Below are positions 22,116 to 31,363 of a stretch of DNA of 54,308 bases, in pieces. The position numbers and the translations under genes were made by a program. The stretch covers positions 1-54,308 of the forward strand of contig NZ_JBAHUR010000021.1 in assembly GCF_036689815.1 (NCBI RefSeq), given 5' to 3'. The number at the start of each line of letters is the position of its first letter. The first letter of the stretch is position 1. This DNA is from Magnetovibrio sp. PR-2 (GTDB lineage Bacteria; Pseudomonadota; Alphaproteobacteria; Rhodospirillales; Magnetovibrionaceae). The notes beneath the pieces are model-generated. The model worked only from the letters and a program-made list of their open reading frames with translations, did no database searches and was not told where the DNA came from.

Positions 22116-22430
22116 TTACTTCTTCTTTTTGCCTTTGGCAGTCGTTTCGATGACGCCCAAGATGTCGCTCTCTTTCATAATGAGCAAATCTTCACCACCG
22201 AATTTGATTTCGGTGCCGCCCCATTTGCCGAACAAGACGTTGTCGCCTTCTTTCAGTTCGAGCGGAGCAACAGTGCCGTCTTCTTTGTGGATACCGGAGC
22301 CAACGGCAACGATCACACCTTCAGACGGTTTTTCTTGAGCGGTATCGGGGATGATGATGCCACCAGCGGTTTTTTCTTCGGTTTCGAGGCGGCGGACAAG
22401 CACGCGATCGTGAAGAGGACGGAACTTCAT
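22116..22430 (-). CDS. groS: co-chaperonin GroES
   Basis: The 104-residue protein is GroES, the lid of the GroEL chamber: [21 protein letters not shown], the mobile loop [13 protein letters not shown], then [26 protein letters not shown] and the end [13 protein letters not shown] strong GGAGG site lies 9 bases before the ATG. The gene is first in the groESL operon. Its leader carries a CIRCE element and the promoter lies just upstream. Confidence 0.99.
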   Translation of the reverse strand: MKFRPLHDRVLVRRLETEEKTAGGIIIPDTAQEKPSEGVIVAVGSGIHKEDGTVAPLELKEGDNVLFGKWGGTEIKFGGEDLLIMKESDILGVIETTAKGKKKK

Positions 22431-22493
22431 ATTGTATTTCCTCCAAAGGAAGTTCTTGAGAAATCGAATGTTTGGGGGGTGATTTTTGGTTTG

Positions 22494-22520
22494 TTAGCAC
22501 TCTCCCCAAACGAGTGCCAG
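22494..22520 (-). promoter_or_regulatory. CIRCE element (HrcA operator) of groESL
   Basis: On the plus strand the site reads TTAGCACTC-N9-GAGTGCCAG. That is the CIRCE inverted repeat (consensus TTAGCACTC-N9-GAGTGCTAA) with two changes in one arm. It lies 64-90 bases before groS, right after the -10 box, where HrcA binding would block transcription. HrcA itself is not in the window. Confidence 0.95.
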
Positions 22521-22522
22521 GG

Positions 22523-22551
22523 ATTTAAGAGTGCCCACCCCACTCTGTCAA
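22523..22551 (-). promoter_or_regulatory. groESL promoter (-35 TTGACA, -10 TTAAAT)
   Basis: On the minus strand TTGACA (22546-22551) and TTAAAT (22523-22528) are separated by exactly 17 bases. This is a near-consensus housekeeping promoter with its start inside or next to the CIRCE element. I see no clear RpoH-type (CTTGAA/CCCCAT) promoter, so control seems to be mainly by HrcA repression. Confidence 0.82.
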
Positions 22552-22617
22552 CAGGCGGAGCGGCTTTTTTTGAAAAATTCGATGAATTTGGCGAAAAAAC
22601 CCGAAAATTCAGGTGGT

Positions 22618-24312
22618 TTAGGGTTGGACGAAGTCTTTAGCGTCCCACACCACCAAGATCTTGGCGCGTTTGGGCAGGGTCAGCACCGGGTCTGGATATT
22701 GGGTGATTTCTTTGGGGCTGCGGGTGGCTAGGACGACACCTGTGGGATGTTCAGCGGACCACGCGGGTACATCGCGCATTTCGTTGAAGTTGTCCAACGG
22801 CTGAATCAAACGCCCCAGGAACTGAAATTCACCGTGGTATTTGCCGACATAGAGCACCGGGCGGCCTTCATCCTGCCAAGCTTTGATGCGCTTGGCGGCG
22901 GGTTGTAGGTTAAACGCAATGTCAAATGCGGGCGCGGCGGTGAAATGCAAGGAAACCATCAGCGCGGTGACGGCGACGGCAATCAGGCGAACTTCGTGAA
23001 GCGTGTTGCGCACGCCGATGTTGGAAATGGCAATGGCGCAAAAGAAGCCCACCAGCAGCCACAGGGGCTCTGCCGCGTCAACCCACACGGGCAATGGTTT
23101 GGAGAGATACGGTTCAATCCAGTCGTAACTCAGCAAGGCGGCCATTAAGACAAACGCCAGCCCCGCCAAAAACAAGACCGGGACGCGGTGGCGGTTGGGT
23201 GTGGGGGCTGCAGGCTCCACACGGATCAGCAAATAAGCCGCAAGCAACGCCAAAGCCGGGAAGATCGGCAACAGGTAGTGGGGCTGTTTGCCGCTGATGG
23301 CGGAAAAAATCACAAACGACGCCCCGGCCCAAATCAACAGCACGCGTGCACTGCCGTCATTCCATGCGCTGCGAAGCCCGGTTCGGTTGTTCCAGGCTTT
23401 GCGAAAGCCCAAGGCTTTCCACAAACGCGGCCACAAGGTCCAGGGCAACAGCATCAAGGGTAAAATCCAAAGGAACCAATACACCGGGCGTTGGTGGGCA
23501 AACGACTTCACCATGCGGTCCGCACTTTGTTTGATGAAGATAGCGTCGCGGTATTCTTCCCCGCCGATGATGGCCGCCGGGATCGCCCAGGCCAACGTGA
23601 TGCCGGCGCCGATAAAGATAGAAATGAACACACCGCCGTACCATTTGCCCCAGGCCGGGCCGGTTGCTTTGTAGGACAGCATCGGCCCCCACAGTGGGGC
23701 CAGCAATGCCAAGGGCAGCGTGTGCACCAAAATAGCCGGACCCTTGGCTAAGCCGCCAATGCCCAGGCCAACGCCTGCGATCAAAATGCCTTTCCAGTAG
23801 CCTCGTCCCGCAGCCAGACCTTGCCACGCCATGACATAGCCCAAAACGGCCAAAACGGCGGCGAAGGTGACCATGGTGTCGAACATGGTCATGGAGGCAA
23901 AGACGGTCCAATACAGTCCCGTCATCACGATTAAAGCCGCAGCCCAACCGCGCGCGCGTCGCACGTTGCCTAAGACATCGGGCCAAAGAGCGCCAGCCAA
24001 TTTCACCGTGGACAGAACGCTGGCGAGGCCGAATAGCGGGGCGACCAGGCGGGCCCAGTTTTCCGAAACGCCAAAAATTTTCCAGCCCAAATTCATCAGC
24101 CAGAAAAAGAACGGCGGCTTGTGGCTGTAGATTTCACCGTTTTTGGTGGGAACCCAATAATCGCCACTGAGATACATTTCCCACGCGACTGTGACGTAGC
24201 GGGTTTCATCAATGGGCAGGAGCGGCCGCAAAATAACGGCGACAGAAACCAGGGCGCACCAAATCAGCGTGGTGAGCCAAGCATCAGAGGGAGTAGATGT
24301 ATGGAGTTTCAA
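22618..24312 (-). CDS. ArnT-like glycosyltransferase family 39 membrane protein
   Basis: The 564-residue protein has about 12 membrane segments and an N-terminal block RPLLPIDETRYVTVAWEMY. The acidic residues of DETRY are typical of GT39/ArnT enzymes, which transfer a sugar from a polyprenyl-phosphate to lipid A or another acceptor on the periplasmic side. NGEIYSHKPPFFFWLMNLGWKIFG follows, also family-typical. The upstream genes on the same strand encode a GT2 that could make the polyprenyl-linked sugar and a VTT membrane protein. The set is therefore a likely envelope-sugar module. The donor sugar and acceptor are unknown. Confidence 0.88.
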   Translation of the reverse strand: MKLHTSTPSDAWLTTLIWCALVSVAVILRPLLPIDETRYVTVAWEMYLSGDYWVPTKNGEIYSHKPPFFFWLMNLGWKIFGVSENWARLVAPLFGLASVLSTVKLAGALWPDVLGNVRRARGWAAALIVMTGLYWTVFASMTMFDTMVTFAAVLAVLGYVMAWQGLAAGRGYWKGILIAGVGLGIGGLAKGPAILVHTLPLALLAPLWGPMLSYKATGPAWGKWYGGVFISIFIGAGITLAWAIPAAIIGGEEYRDAIFIKQSADRMVKSFAHQRPVYWFLWILPLMLLPWTLWPRLWKALGFRKAWNNRTGLRSAWNDGSARVLLIWAGASFVIFSAISGKQPHYLLPIFPALALLAAYLLIRVEPAAPTPNRHRVPVLFLAGLAFVLMAALLSYDWIEPYLSKPLPVWVDAAEPLWLLVGFFCAIAISNIGVRNTLHEVRLIAVAVTALMVSLHFTAAPAFDIAFNLQPAAKRIKAWQDEGRPVLYVGKYHGEFQFLGRLIQPLDNFNEMRDVPAWSAEHPTGVVLATRSPKEITQYPDPVLTLPKRAKILVVWDAKDFVQP

Positions 24313-24341
24313 GGCGGACCCTTAAGTTCGGTTCTTCAGGC

Positions 24342-25058
24342 TTAGGATTTTGCTTCGTCTTCGTCCGCACCTAGCTCGGCGTCGATTTTACGGCTCAACG
24401 ACTTGCCATGGCGGAAACGGCGGTAAAGATACACGCCCAAGAGCGCTGACGCTACGAACAAAACGACACTTAATGTAATGCGCAACGCCGGGTCCACGGA
24501 CACGCCGCTGCCCAAAAGGGCGAAGATCAATGTCTGGGGGAGATATCCCAGGGTGGAACCGCCAAAAAACGGCACGCCGCGAATGCTCGACACGCCTGCG
24601 GCTAAGTTCGTGGCGATGTTTGAACCCACAGGCAACATGCGGATCAACAGGGTCATGGAAAATGTGTGGTCGTGCAAAAAATCGTCCAAACGTTTGACCC
24701 GTTTGGAAAACTTCTTTTGCAAGGGCGCACGGGCCAGCAGGCGGGCGTAATAAAACGCTCCGATGCAGCCGACGACTGTGCCCAACAAGGCCAAGCTGGT
24801 GCCCAGCAAGAAACCAAAGGCATATCCGGCCAAGCCGCTGACCACTTGGCGCGGCAGTCCGAACCCGGTCGCCAAAGCGGCCAAGCCCAAAAACAGCAGT
24901 TCCCCGCCGATCCCTTGGCCCTTGATGTGCGAATCGACCCAGTCGTTGGTCAAAACATTGCCCAAGTCGGCAGCTTCGAACACATAGAGCGCCAAAGCCA
25001 ACGTCGCCATAATGGCAACGCCGCGCAAAATAGAGCTGGGGTTCATGTGTTGGGACAT
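24342..25058 (-). CDS. VTT/TVP38-TMEM64 family membrane protein
   Basis: This 238-residue membrane protein has the VTT (DedA-related) domain: GLPRQVVSGLAGYAFGFLLGT, ALLGTVVGCIGAFYYARLLAR and RMLPVGSNIATNLAAGVSS, then GYLPQTLIFALLGSG. DedA/VTT proteins help flip or recycle lipids such as undecaprenyl phosphate. Its place between a GT2 and a GT39 gene, with 14 and 29 base gaps, suggests that it serves the same lipid-linked sugar pathway (inference). Confidence 0.88.
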   Translation of the reverse strand: MSQHMNPSSILRGVAIMATLALALYVFEAADLGNVLTNDWVDSHIKGQGIGGELLFLGLAALATGFGLPRQVVSGLAGYAFGFLLGTSLALLGTVVGCIGAFYYARLLARAPLQKKFSKRVKRLDDFLHDHTFSMTLLIRMLPVGSNIATNLAAGVSSIRGVPFFGGSTLGYLPQTLIFALLGSGVSVDPALRITLSVVLFVASALLGVYLYRRFRHGKSLSRKIDAELGADEDEAKS

Positions 25059-25072
25059 CTAGAGCGGCGGCC

Positions 25073-25852
25073 TCAGTCTTTGGAAGCCTGACGGACGTCA
25101 CTGACTTCGGGTTTGGAGCCCCGGGCAATCAGCCACATCACACCGATCAAGTCGCGGATGGCGACCGACAGGCGGTCCCACATGCCGTATTTCGAAATGC
25201 CGCGCTCGCGGTGGCGGTGGTTGACCTCGACAGACACCACATCGCCGCCACGCCGGATCATCAGCGCGGGCAAGTAGCGGTGCATGTGATCAAAGCGCGG
25301 CATGTCCAAAAACGCTTCGCGGGTCATGACCTTCAGGCCGCACCCCGTATCGGGTGTGTTGTCGCCCAACAGCTTTTGACGCACGGCGTTGGCGAGCTTG
25401 GATTGGAAGCGTTTCCATTCCGTGTCTTTGCGTTTTGCACGCCAGCCCGCAACCAGCAAAAAATTGGGGTCTTGGGCGTCTTTGAGTTTGGCGAATAGGG
25501 CGGGAATGTCGGCTGGGTCGTTTTGGCCGTCGCCGTCCAAGGTGGCGATGAAGGTCGCGCGGGCCTTTTTGACGCCGGTGGCAACGGCCGCACTTTGGCC
25601 GCAGGCGACCGCGTGGCGATAGACGCTCAGACGCGGCTGTTCCTTCGCCATTTCGTCGAGCTTATCGGCGGTATCGTCTTTGGAGCCGTCGTTGACATAG
25701 ACGATTTCATAATTTGCCGGTTTTTCACCGTACATGGCATCCAGCGCGGCGCTGATTTCTTCAATCAGCGGGCGGATGTTTTCACTTTCGTTGTGAACAG
25801 GCACGACGACAGCAATTTCAAAGGGTTGCGTGGTGTCCAGCGGAGCGTTCAT
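25073..25852 (-). CDS. GT2 glycosyltransferase, polyprenyl-phosphate sugar synthase type
   Basis: The 259-residue enzyme is a GT-A family 2 protein of the DPM1/ArnC type. VVVPVHNESENIRPLIEEI at the start, IVYVNDGSKDDTADKL, then ATLDGDGQNDPADIP (the metal-binding DGDGQ) and GCGLKVMTREAFLDM are all present. Such enzymes link a sugar to a polyprenyl phosphate on the cytoplasmic face. It lacks the two C-terminal membrane segments of ArnC/GtrB. It is the first gene of a three-gene set with VTT and GT39. Confidence 0.9.
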   Translation of the reverse strand: MNAPLDTTQPFEIAVVVPVHNESENIRPLIEEISAALDAMYGEKPANYEIVYVNDGSKDDTADKLDEMAKEQPRLSVYRHAVACGQSAAVATGVKKARATFIATLDGDGQNDPADIPALFAKLKDAQDPNFLLVAGWRAKRKDTEWKRFQSKLANAVRQKLLGDNTPDTGCGLKVMTREAFLDMPRFDHMHRYLPALMIRRGGDVVSVEVNHRHRERGISKYGMWDRLSVAIRDLIGVMWLIARGSKPEVSDVRQASKD

Positions 25853-26074
25853 GACGGTCGCTCATTTTCCCCAGGTCAATTTCGCAGCGCAACAGCGCGC
25901 TCGGCCATGCTTTTACACGCTCTGGCCCCGTCTTGGAAGGGGCGAGACGGCCGAGAGCGTGTTTTTCCCCGACTTTTCTCTCGATCGACGTCGTTTCCAC
26001 TTGGCCTTTTGGGAGAACACGGTATCATCCCAAAGTGATAGTTCTGAAAAATCAAAGCTCCACCTTGTGTTCAC
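25853..26074. other. divergent intergenic region (GT2 / GGDEF genes)
   Basis: This region must hold the promoters of the GT2 cluster (minus) and the GGDEF gene (plus). Open frames here cross the region in several phases without a recognisable product. I see no convincing -10/-35 pair. Confidence 0.4.
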
Positions 26075-27160
26075 ATGTGCCAGGAGCGTGTCATTGGGGA
26101 CAGTGCAAACGTGCACGATTCATTTGAGCAAGCGCTGCAATACGCAAGACAAGCGTTGGAGATGATGGTGGAACGCAACGTTCCCGCCTCACCACACAAC
26201 TTCTTAGTCTGGTACACACATGCCTCGGACCGGGAACCGGATTTGTCGCGGATGATCTCCATCTTGATCGACAACAATCAAGATTTTGGCGAAGCTGTGA
26301 ACGCGGACTTGTATGAAAAGTTCTTCAGCACTGAAGCTCAAGATCAGACTTTGCATGAGACCACGGAACGGATCGAAAAAGAGCTGGAGCGCATCATCAA
26401 TTACGTCGGCGATGCGGGAAAAGGGGCTTCGGAAGTTGGCGAATCTCTGGCCTCTGCCGAAAATGATATTTTGGGTGCCAACGGTGTGGAATCCCTGAAA
26501 GCGGCGGTGACTAAGGTCATCAACGACACCCGCAAGATGGAAGAAATCAACCAAAACCTCGAAAGCCAATTGGCCGAATCCACCGAAGAGGTCGGCCAGT
26601 TGCGTGGTGACTTGGAAGACATGCGCCGCGAGGCCCTGACCGATGCTTTGACGGGCATCTCCAATCGTAAGCTGTTCGATATGGAACTGCGCCGTCAAGC
26701 CCGCGACGCCATGGAAGCGGGCAAGAAGCTTTGCTTGCTTTTGTTGGACATTGATCACTTTAAGAAGTTCAACGACACGTGGGGCCACCAGACGGGTGAC
26801 GAGGTGCTGAAGTTGATGGCCAACACCTTAAACAAAGGTGTGAAGGGCGGGGATATCCCGGCGCGTTACGGCGGTGAAGAGTTTGCCGTTATTCTGCCCG
26901 ACACCGATTTGGACGGTGCTGTGCACGTGGCGGAAAATCTCCGCCAAATGATTTCGACCAAAAAACTGGTCAACCGTGCGACGGATCAGGATTTGGGTAA
27001 AATCACCGTGTCCATCGGTGCCGCCGAGTTTGAGTTTGGCGAGCCGATCCCCGACATCATTAAGCGCGCGGATCAAGGGCTATATAAAGCCAAAGCCAAT
27101 GGCCGCAATCAGGTCGTCAGCCAGAACGAGCTTAAAGACGGCGAGCTGAGCTTTAGTTAA
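26075..27160 (+). CDS. diguanylate cyclase (GGDEF) with novel N-terminal region
   Basis: The 361-residue protein ends in a GGDEF domain (about residues 185-345): TDALTGISNRKLFDMEL, LLDIDHFKKFNDTWGH, and active site ARYGGEEFAV. It should make cyclic di-GMP. The inhibitory RxxD motif reads KGGD, so product inhibition may be weak or absent. The N-terminal 120 residues contain an ASPHNFLVWYTHAS segment, followed by a coiled coil (about 120-185) and no membrane segment. The domain is probably a cytoplasmic sensing or dimerising region. The ATG at 26075 has no ribosome site. GTG at 26111 has GGGGA 9 bases before it and could be the true start. Confidence 0.85.
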   Translation: MCQERVIGDSANVHDSFEQALQYARQALEMMVERNVPASPHNFLVWYTHASDREPDLSRMISILIDNNQDFGEAVNADLYEKFFSTEAQDQTLHETTERIEKELERIINYVGDAGKGASEVGESLASAENDILGANGVESLKAAVTKVINDTRKMEEINQNLESQLAESTEEVGQLRGDLEDMRREALTDALTGISNRKLFDMELRRQARDAMEAGKKLCLLLLDIDHFKKFNDTWGHQTGDEVLKLMANTLNKGVKGGDIPARYGGEEFAVILPDTDLDGAVHVAENLRQMISTKKLVNRATDQDLGKITVSIGAAEFEFGEPIPDIIKRADQGLYKAKANGRNQVVSQNELKDGELSFS

Positions 27161-27282
27161 AACAAGCGGCCCCAAAAAGAAGATGTGACGTGGAAATCTC
27201 TGCGATCATCTTTTAAAATCAATCTATTGTTCACCTGTTTGTGTAACAGTGGGCAGTCGATTTTGTGCTTTGGGCCTTTTTC

Positions 27283-29058
27283 ATGACGCGTTCCACCTTT
27301 TCCCCATCCCGCTTGCTGTCATCAGCGCGTCGTTTTTTGAAAAACGATCAGCTGATTTTGGGCTTTTTGTCGGTGATTGTGGGGCTGGTCGGCGGTGGCT
27401 TGGTGATTGTCTTTCGCGAAGGCATCTTATTTTTTCAAAACCTGTTTTACGGTGCGCCGGACGAACGGCTTTATGATTACGTGGCTAACTTGCCTTGGTG
27501 GCAGGTGGTCTTGGTCCCCACCTTAGGCGGCTTGGCCGTGGGCTTGATTATTCGTTACAAACTCCCGGGCGCGCGTCCCCACGGGGTTGCGGATGTGATC
27601 GAAGCCAGCGCCATGCGGGGCGGCAAGATGTCGCTGACCACGGGGATTTGGGCCGGGTTGGTCAATGCGTTGTCCATTGGCGCAGGTGCGTCGGTCGGGC
27701 GAGAGGGTCCGGCGGTGCACTTAGGGGCCTCATTGGCGGCTTGGGTGTCCAAGCAACTACACCTCAGCCGCAACTTGGCGCGCACCATGTTGGGTTGCGG
27801 CGTGGCGGCCGCGGTCGCCGGGTCGTTCAACGCTCCCATCGCAGGTGCTTTGTTCGCCAACGAAGTGGTTATTGGGCACTATGCCTTAAAAGCCTTTGCC
27901 CCCGTTGTCATCGCGTCTGTGACGGGCACGGCGCTGTCGCGGGCGTATTTTGGCGATTATCCCGCCTTCATTATCCCGCCCCATGAAATCACGTCGTACT
28001 TGGAATTTCCGGCTTTTATCGTCTTGGGGATTCTCGCAGGTCTGACCGCGAGCCTGTTTTTGCGCAGCATTTTTTTCGCCCAAGACCAATCTCAACGCCT
28101 GCCCGTGCCCAGTTGGGTGCGTCCGGGCCTTGCGGGCTTAGGTTTAGGCCTCATGGCGCTTTGGCTGCCTCAATTGTTGGGCGTGGGTTACGGTATCACG
28201 GACGATGCCCTGGGCGGAACGGTCGGCTTAGGCTTGTTACTGGCGGTGTTGATCGGCAAGATCGTCGCCACTGCGCTGTGTTTGGGGTTTGGCTTTGGCG
28301 GCGGCGTGTTCTCACCGTCCTTGGTGATCGGCGCCATGCTGGGCGGCGCGTTTGGCATACTTAGCGAATTTATTTTTCCAGGCCTGCACTTAGACGCCGG
28401 CGGCTATACCCTGATCGGTATGGGTGCGGTGGCCGGTGCGGTGTTGGGGGCGCCAATTTCGACCACTTTGATCGTGTTTGAAATGACGGGTGATTATGAA
28501 ATCACCATGGGCGTGATGTTGGCGGTGGTGGTGGCGACGGGTGTGAGCCGCCAGCTGTCTAAAACCAACTTCTTTGCGCTTCAACTGGAACGGCGCGGCC
28601 TGGATTTGCGGGGTGGCTATGAGCGGGCTCTGTTGCGCGGCAATAACGTTTGCGATGTGATGGAGGAGGTTGACGAGCAAGTCCGTCCCGAAGTTCCTTT
28701 GTCGCAGCTGCGCAAAATGCTGCAGGACTGCAAACGCGGCGAACTGTTTGTCATTGATGGTGATGAAAAGCTGATCGGTACCATCACGTTGGCCGATTTG
28801 AGCGACACGGCGTTCGATCCGGCCATGGATTTACTGGTCAACGCCGCCGATGTGGCCCGGCGCAAGCCGCCCATGTTGGGGTGTCGCGATCACTTGGAAG
28901 ACGCGCTGACGAAAATGAAGGATTCGGGTGAAGATTACATCGCCGTGGTCGATAATCTGGACAACCGCAAGTTCCTCGGCGCGGTCGAGGAAAAACACGT
29001 GATGGCCGCTTATAACAAGGCGTTGCTGCAAAGCCGTGCCGAAGAACGCGACGATTAG
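27283..29058 (+). CDS. CLC-type chloride channel or transporter with CBS region
   Basis: From the ATG at 27283 the protein has 591 residues (a GTG start at 27265 is possible). It has CLC core motifs: GASVGREGPAVHLGA with the gating Glu, SFNAPIAGALFANEV, GFGFGGGVFSPSLVIGA and GAPISTTLIVFEMTGDYE. A C-terminal region of about 130 residues resembles paired CBS domains (LFVIDGDEKLIGTITLADL and DYIAVVDNLDNRKFLGAV). The position of the proton glutamate in CLC exchangers (E203 of E. coli ClcA) is Val here, as in many channel-type CLCs, so pure anion conductance is possible (inference). Confidence 0.92.
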   Translation: MTRSTFSPSRLLSSARRFLKNDQLILGFLSVIVGLVGGGLVIVFREGILFFQNLFYGAPDERLYDYVANLPWWQVVLVPTLGGLAVGLIIRYKLPGARPHGVADVIEASAMRGGKMSLTTGIWAGLVNALSIGAGASVGREGPAVHLGASLAAWVSKQLHLSRNLARTMLGCGVAAAVAGSFNAPIAGALFANEVVIGHYALKAFAPVVIASVTGTALSRAYFGDYPAFIIPPHEITSYLEFPAFIVLGILAGLTASLFLRSIFFAQDQSQRLPVPSWVRPGLAGLGLGLMALWLPQLLGVGYGITDDALGGTVGLGLLLAVLIGKIVATALCLGFGFGGGVFSPSLVIGAMLGGAFGILSEFIFPGLHLDAGGYTLIGMGAVAGAVLGAPISTTLIVFEMTGDYEITMGVMLAVVVATGVSRQLSKTNFFALQLERRGLDLRGGYERALLRGNNVCDVMEEVDEQVRPEVPLSQLRKMLQDCKRGELFVIDGDEKLIGTITLADLSDTAFDPAMDLLVNAADVARRKPPMLGCRDHLEDALTKMKDSGEDYIAVVDNLDNRKFLGAVEEKHVMAAYNKALLQSRAEERDD

Positions 29059-29093
29059 CTTTCTTAGCCGTTCAAGCGTGCTATAAATCGCGG

Positions 29094-31358
29094 ATGAACG
29101 ATCCTTTCGAATTGATGGACCCCGAAGACGTCCCCCCCGCGCCTGAACCGAGTGCGCCGGGCGGCTATTTGGGCGGTCTCAATCAAACCCAACGCGAAGC
29201 CGTGGAAGCCACTGACGGGCCTGTTTTGGTCTTGGCCGGCGCAGGCACGGGTAAAACCCGCGTGTTGACCACCCGGCTGGGTCACATTTTGCTGCAAAAC
29301 AAAGCGCGCCCGGGCGACATCCTGGCTGTGACGTTTACCAACAAAGCTGCACGCGAAATGCAAGAGCGTGTGGGCACGATGTTGGGTACACCCGTCGAAG
29401 GCTGGTGGGTCGGCACGTTCCACGCCCTGTCCGCACGCATCTTGCGCCGCCACGCAGAAGCCGTGGGGCTGAAATCGAACTTCACGATTTTGGACACGGA
29501 CGATCAGGTTCGTTTGCTCAAACAAATTTTAGACGCGCGCGAAATCGATCCAAAACGGTTCCCGCCGCGCACGTTCTCTGCCGTAATTCAGCGCTGGAAA
29601 GACCGTTCGTTGATGCCGGACAAGGTGCCCGAGTCCGAAGCTGCCGAAGCCTTGGACGGCTACGGCCACACGGTGTATGAGGACTACCAACTCCAGCTTC
29701 AGCGTCTCAACGCCGCCGATTTCGGCGATCTGCTGATGTTGTGCGTGCACCTGTTTCAAAGCCAGCCGGAAACCTTGAAATATTATCAAGACCGCTTTCG
29801 CTACGTCCTGGTGGACGAATACCAAGACACCAACGTGGCACAGTATCTGTGGCTGCGTTTGTTGGCGCAGGGCTATCAAAACATCTGTTGTGTCGGTGAT
29901 GACGATCAGTCGATCTATTCTTGGCGTGGGGCCGAGGTCGGCAACATCTTGCGTTTTGAACAAGACTTTCCCGGTGCCCAAGTGGTGCGGCTGGAACAGA
30001 ACTACCGTTCCACCCCGCATATTTTGGCGGCGGCGTCGGGCCTGATTTCCAACAACGAAGGACGATTGGGCAAGACCCTTTGGACTGACGTGGACGAAGG
30101 CGAAAAGGTCCGCATCCACGGTGTGTGGGATTCTGCTGAAGAAGCCCGCTGGGTCGGTGACGAGATCGAAGCCAAACACGCGCGCGGCGAGCGCTTATTC
30201 ACCATGGCGATTTTGGTGAGGACCTCGGCGCAAACCCGTGAATTCGAAGAACGCCTGATTACGTTGGCTATACCCTATCAAGTGATCGGTGGTTTGCGGT
30301 TTTATGAGCGCCAAGAAATCCGCGACGCGGTGGCGTATTTGCGCGTGATCCAATCGCTGGATGACGACTTGGCGTTTCAGCGTATTGTAAATGTGCCCTC
30401 ACGCAAGTTGGGTAAAAAGACACTGCAGATTGTGCACATGCATGCGCGTGCGCGTGGGATTTCTATGGTCATGGCGATCCGTGAATTGCTGACAACGGAT
30501 GAGTTCAAACCGAAGCAGAAAAAGACCTTCACGGAGCTGATGAACGACTTTGACCGCTGGCGGGTGGAATCTCAGAACCACTCCCCGGCAGAGCTGATGG
30601 ACATCGTGTTGGAAGAGGCCGGCTATCTGGAAATGTGGAAGCTGGACAAATCCATCGAAGCGCCGGGACGCGTGGACAACTTAAAAGAACTGGTCGTGGG
30701 CCTGTCGGAGTTCGACACCCTCACCAGCTTTTTGGAGCACGTTTCTCTGGTCATGGAAAACGACGACAAGAAAAACGACGACAAAATCACAGTGATGACC
30801 CTGCACGGGGCCAAGGGGTTGGAGTTCGACACGGTGTTTTTGCCCGGTTGGGAAGAAGGTTTGTTCCCGCACCAAAGATCCCTCGATGAATCGGGCACGC
30901 AAGGCCTTGAAGAAGAGCGGCGATTGGCTTACGTGGGCATCACGCGGGCGAAAAAACAAGCCTCCATCACCTTTGCTGGGTCGCGCCGTATATACGGCCA
31001 ATGGCAATCCAGCCTGCCGTCCCGGTTTGTCGAAGAACTGCCCGACGAACATATTGAGCGCGCCGGTGAACAAGGCCTCAGCCGGGGCTTTAGCGACGTG
31101 TCGCAAAGCGATTGGGGCAATGGCGGAAAACAAGGCTATGGTGCCGGCTGGAAACGCGCCCAGGCGCGCACATTCGACGACGACTTGGTCTTTGCCCCCG
31201 CCCGCGTGTCGGCGGACGGGCTTGAAATCGGCCAGCGCATCTTCCACCAAAAATTCGGCTATGGCCGCATCCAAGGTTTGGACGGCGATAAGCTGGACAT
31301 CCAATTTGAAAAAGCCGGGCTGAAAAAAGTCATGGCGAATTTTGTCGAGAAAGTTTGA
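29094..31358 (+). CDS. uvrD: UvrD/PcrA family DNA helicase
   Basis: This 754-residue helicase has all superfamily 1A motifs: Q-motif LNQTQREAVEAT, Walker A LAGAGTGKTRVL (about 45-56), TFTNKAAREMQERV, DEYQDTNVAQY, VGDDDQSIYSWRGA, VRLEQNYRST, then MTLHGAKGLEFDTVFLPG and EEERRLAYVGITRAKK. The C-terminal 45 residues (QRIFHQKFGYGRIQGL) are the Tudor-like module of PcrA/UvrD that binds RNA polymerase. It acts in nucleotide excision and mismatch repair and transcription-repair coupling. It lies 35 bases after the CLC gene and is followed by prmA after 5 bases. Confidence 0.96.
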   Translation: MNDPFELMDPEDVPPAPEPSAPGGYLGGLNQTQREAVEATDGPVLVLAGAGTGKTRVLTTRLGHILLQNKARPGDILAVTFTNKAAREMQERVGTMLGTPVEGWWVGTFHALSARILRRHAEAVGLKSNFTILDTDDQVRLLKQILDAREIDPKRFPPRTFSAVIQRWKDRSLMPDKVPESEAAEALDGYGHTVYEDYQLQLQRLNAADFGDLLMLCVHLFQSQPETLKYYQDRFRYVLVDEYQDTNVAQYLWLRLLAQGYQNICCVGDDDQSIYSWRGAEVGNILRFEQDFPGAQVVRLEQNYRSTPHILAAASGLISNNEGRLGKTLWTDVDEGEKVRIHGVWDSAEEARWVGDEIEAKHARGERLFTMAILVRTSAQTREFEERLITLAIPYQVIGGLRFYERQEIRDAVAYLRVIQSLDDDLAFQRIVNVPSRKLGKKTLQIVHMHARARGISMVMAIRELLTTDEFKPKQKKTFTELMNDFDRWRVESQNHSPAELMDIVLEEAGYLEMWKLDKSIEAPGRVDNLKELVVGLSEFDTLTSFLEHVSLVMENDDKKNDDKITVMTLHGAKGLEFDTVFLPGWEEGLFPHQRSLDESGTQGLEEERRLAYVGITRAKKQASITFAGSRRIYGQWQSSLPSRFVEELPDEHIERAGEQGLSRGFSDVSQSDWGNGGKQGYGAGWKRAQARTFDDDLVFAPARVSADGLEIGQRIFHQKFGYGRIQGLDGDKLDIQFEKAGLKKVMANFVEKV

Positions 31359-31363
31359 ACACC

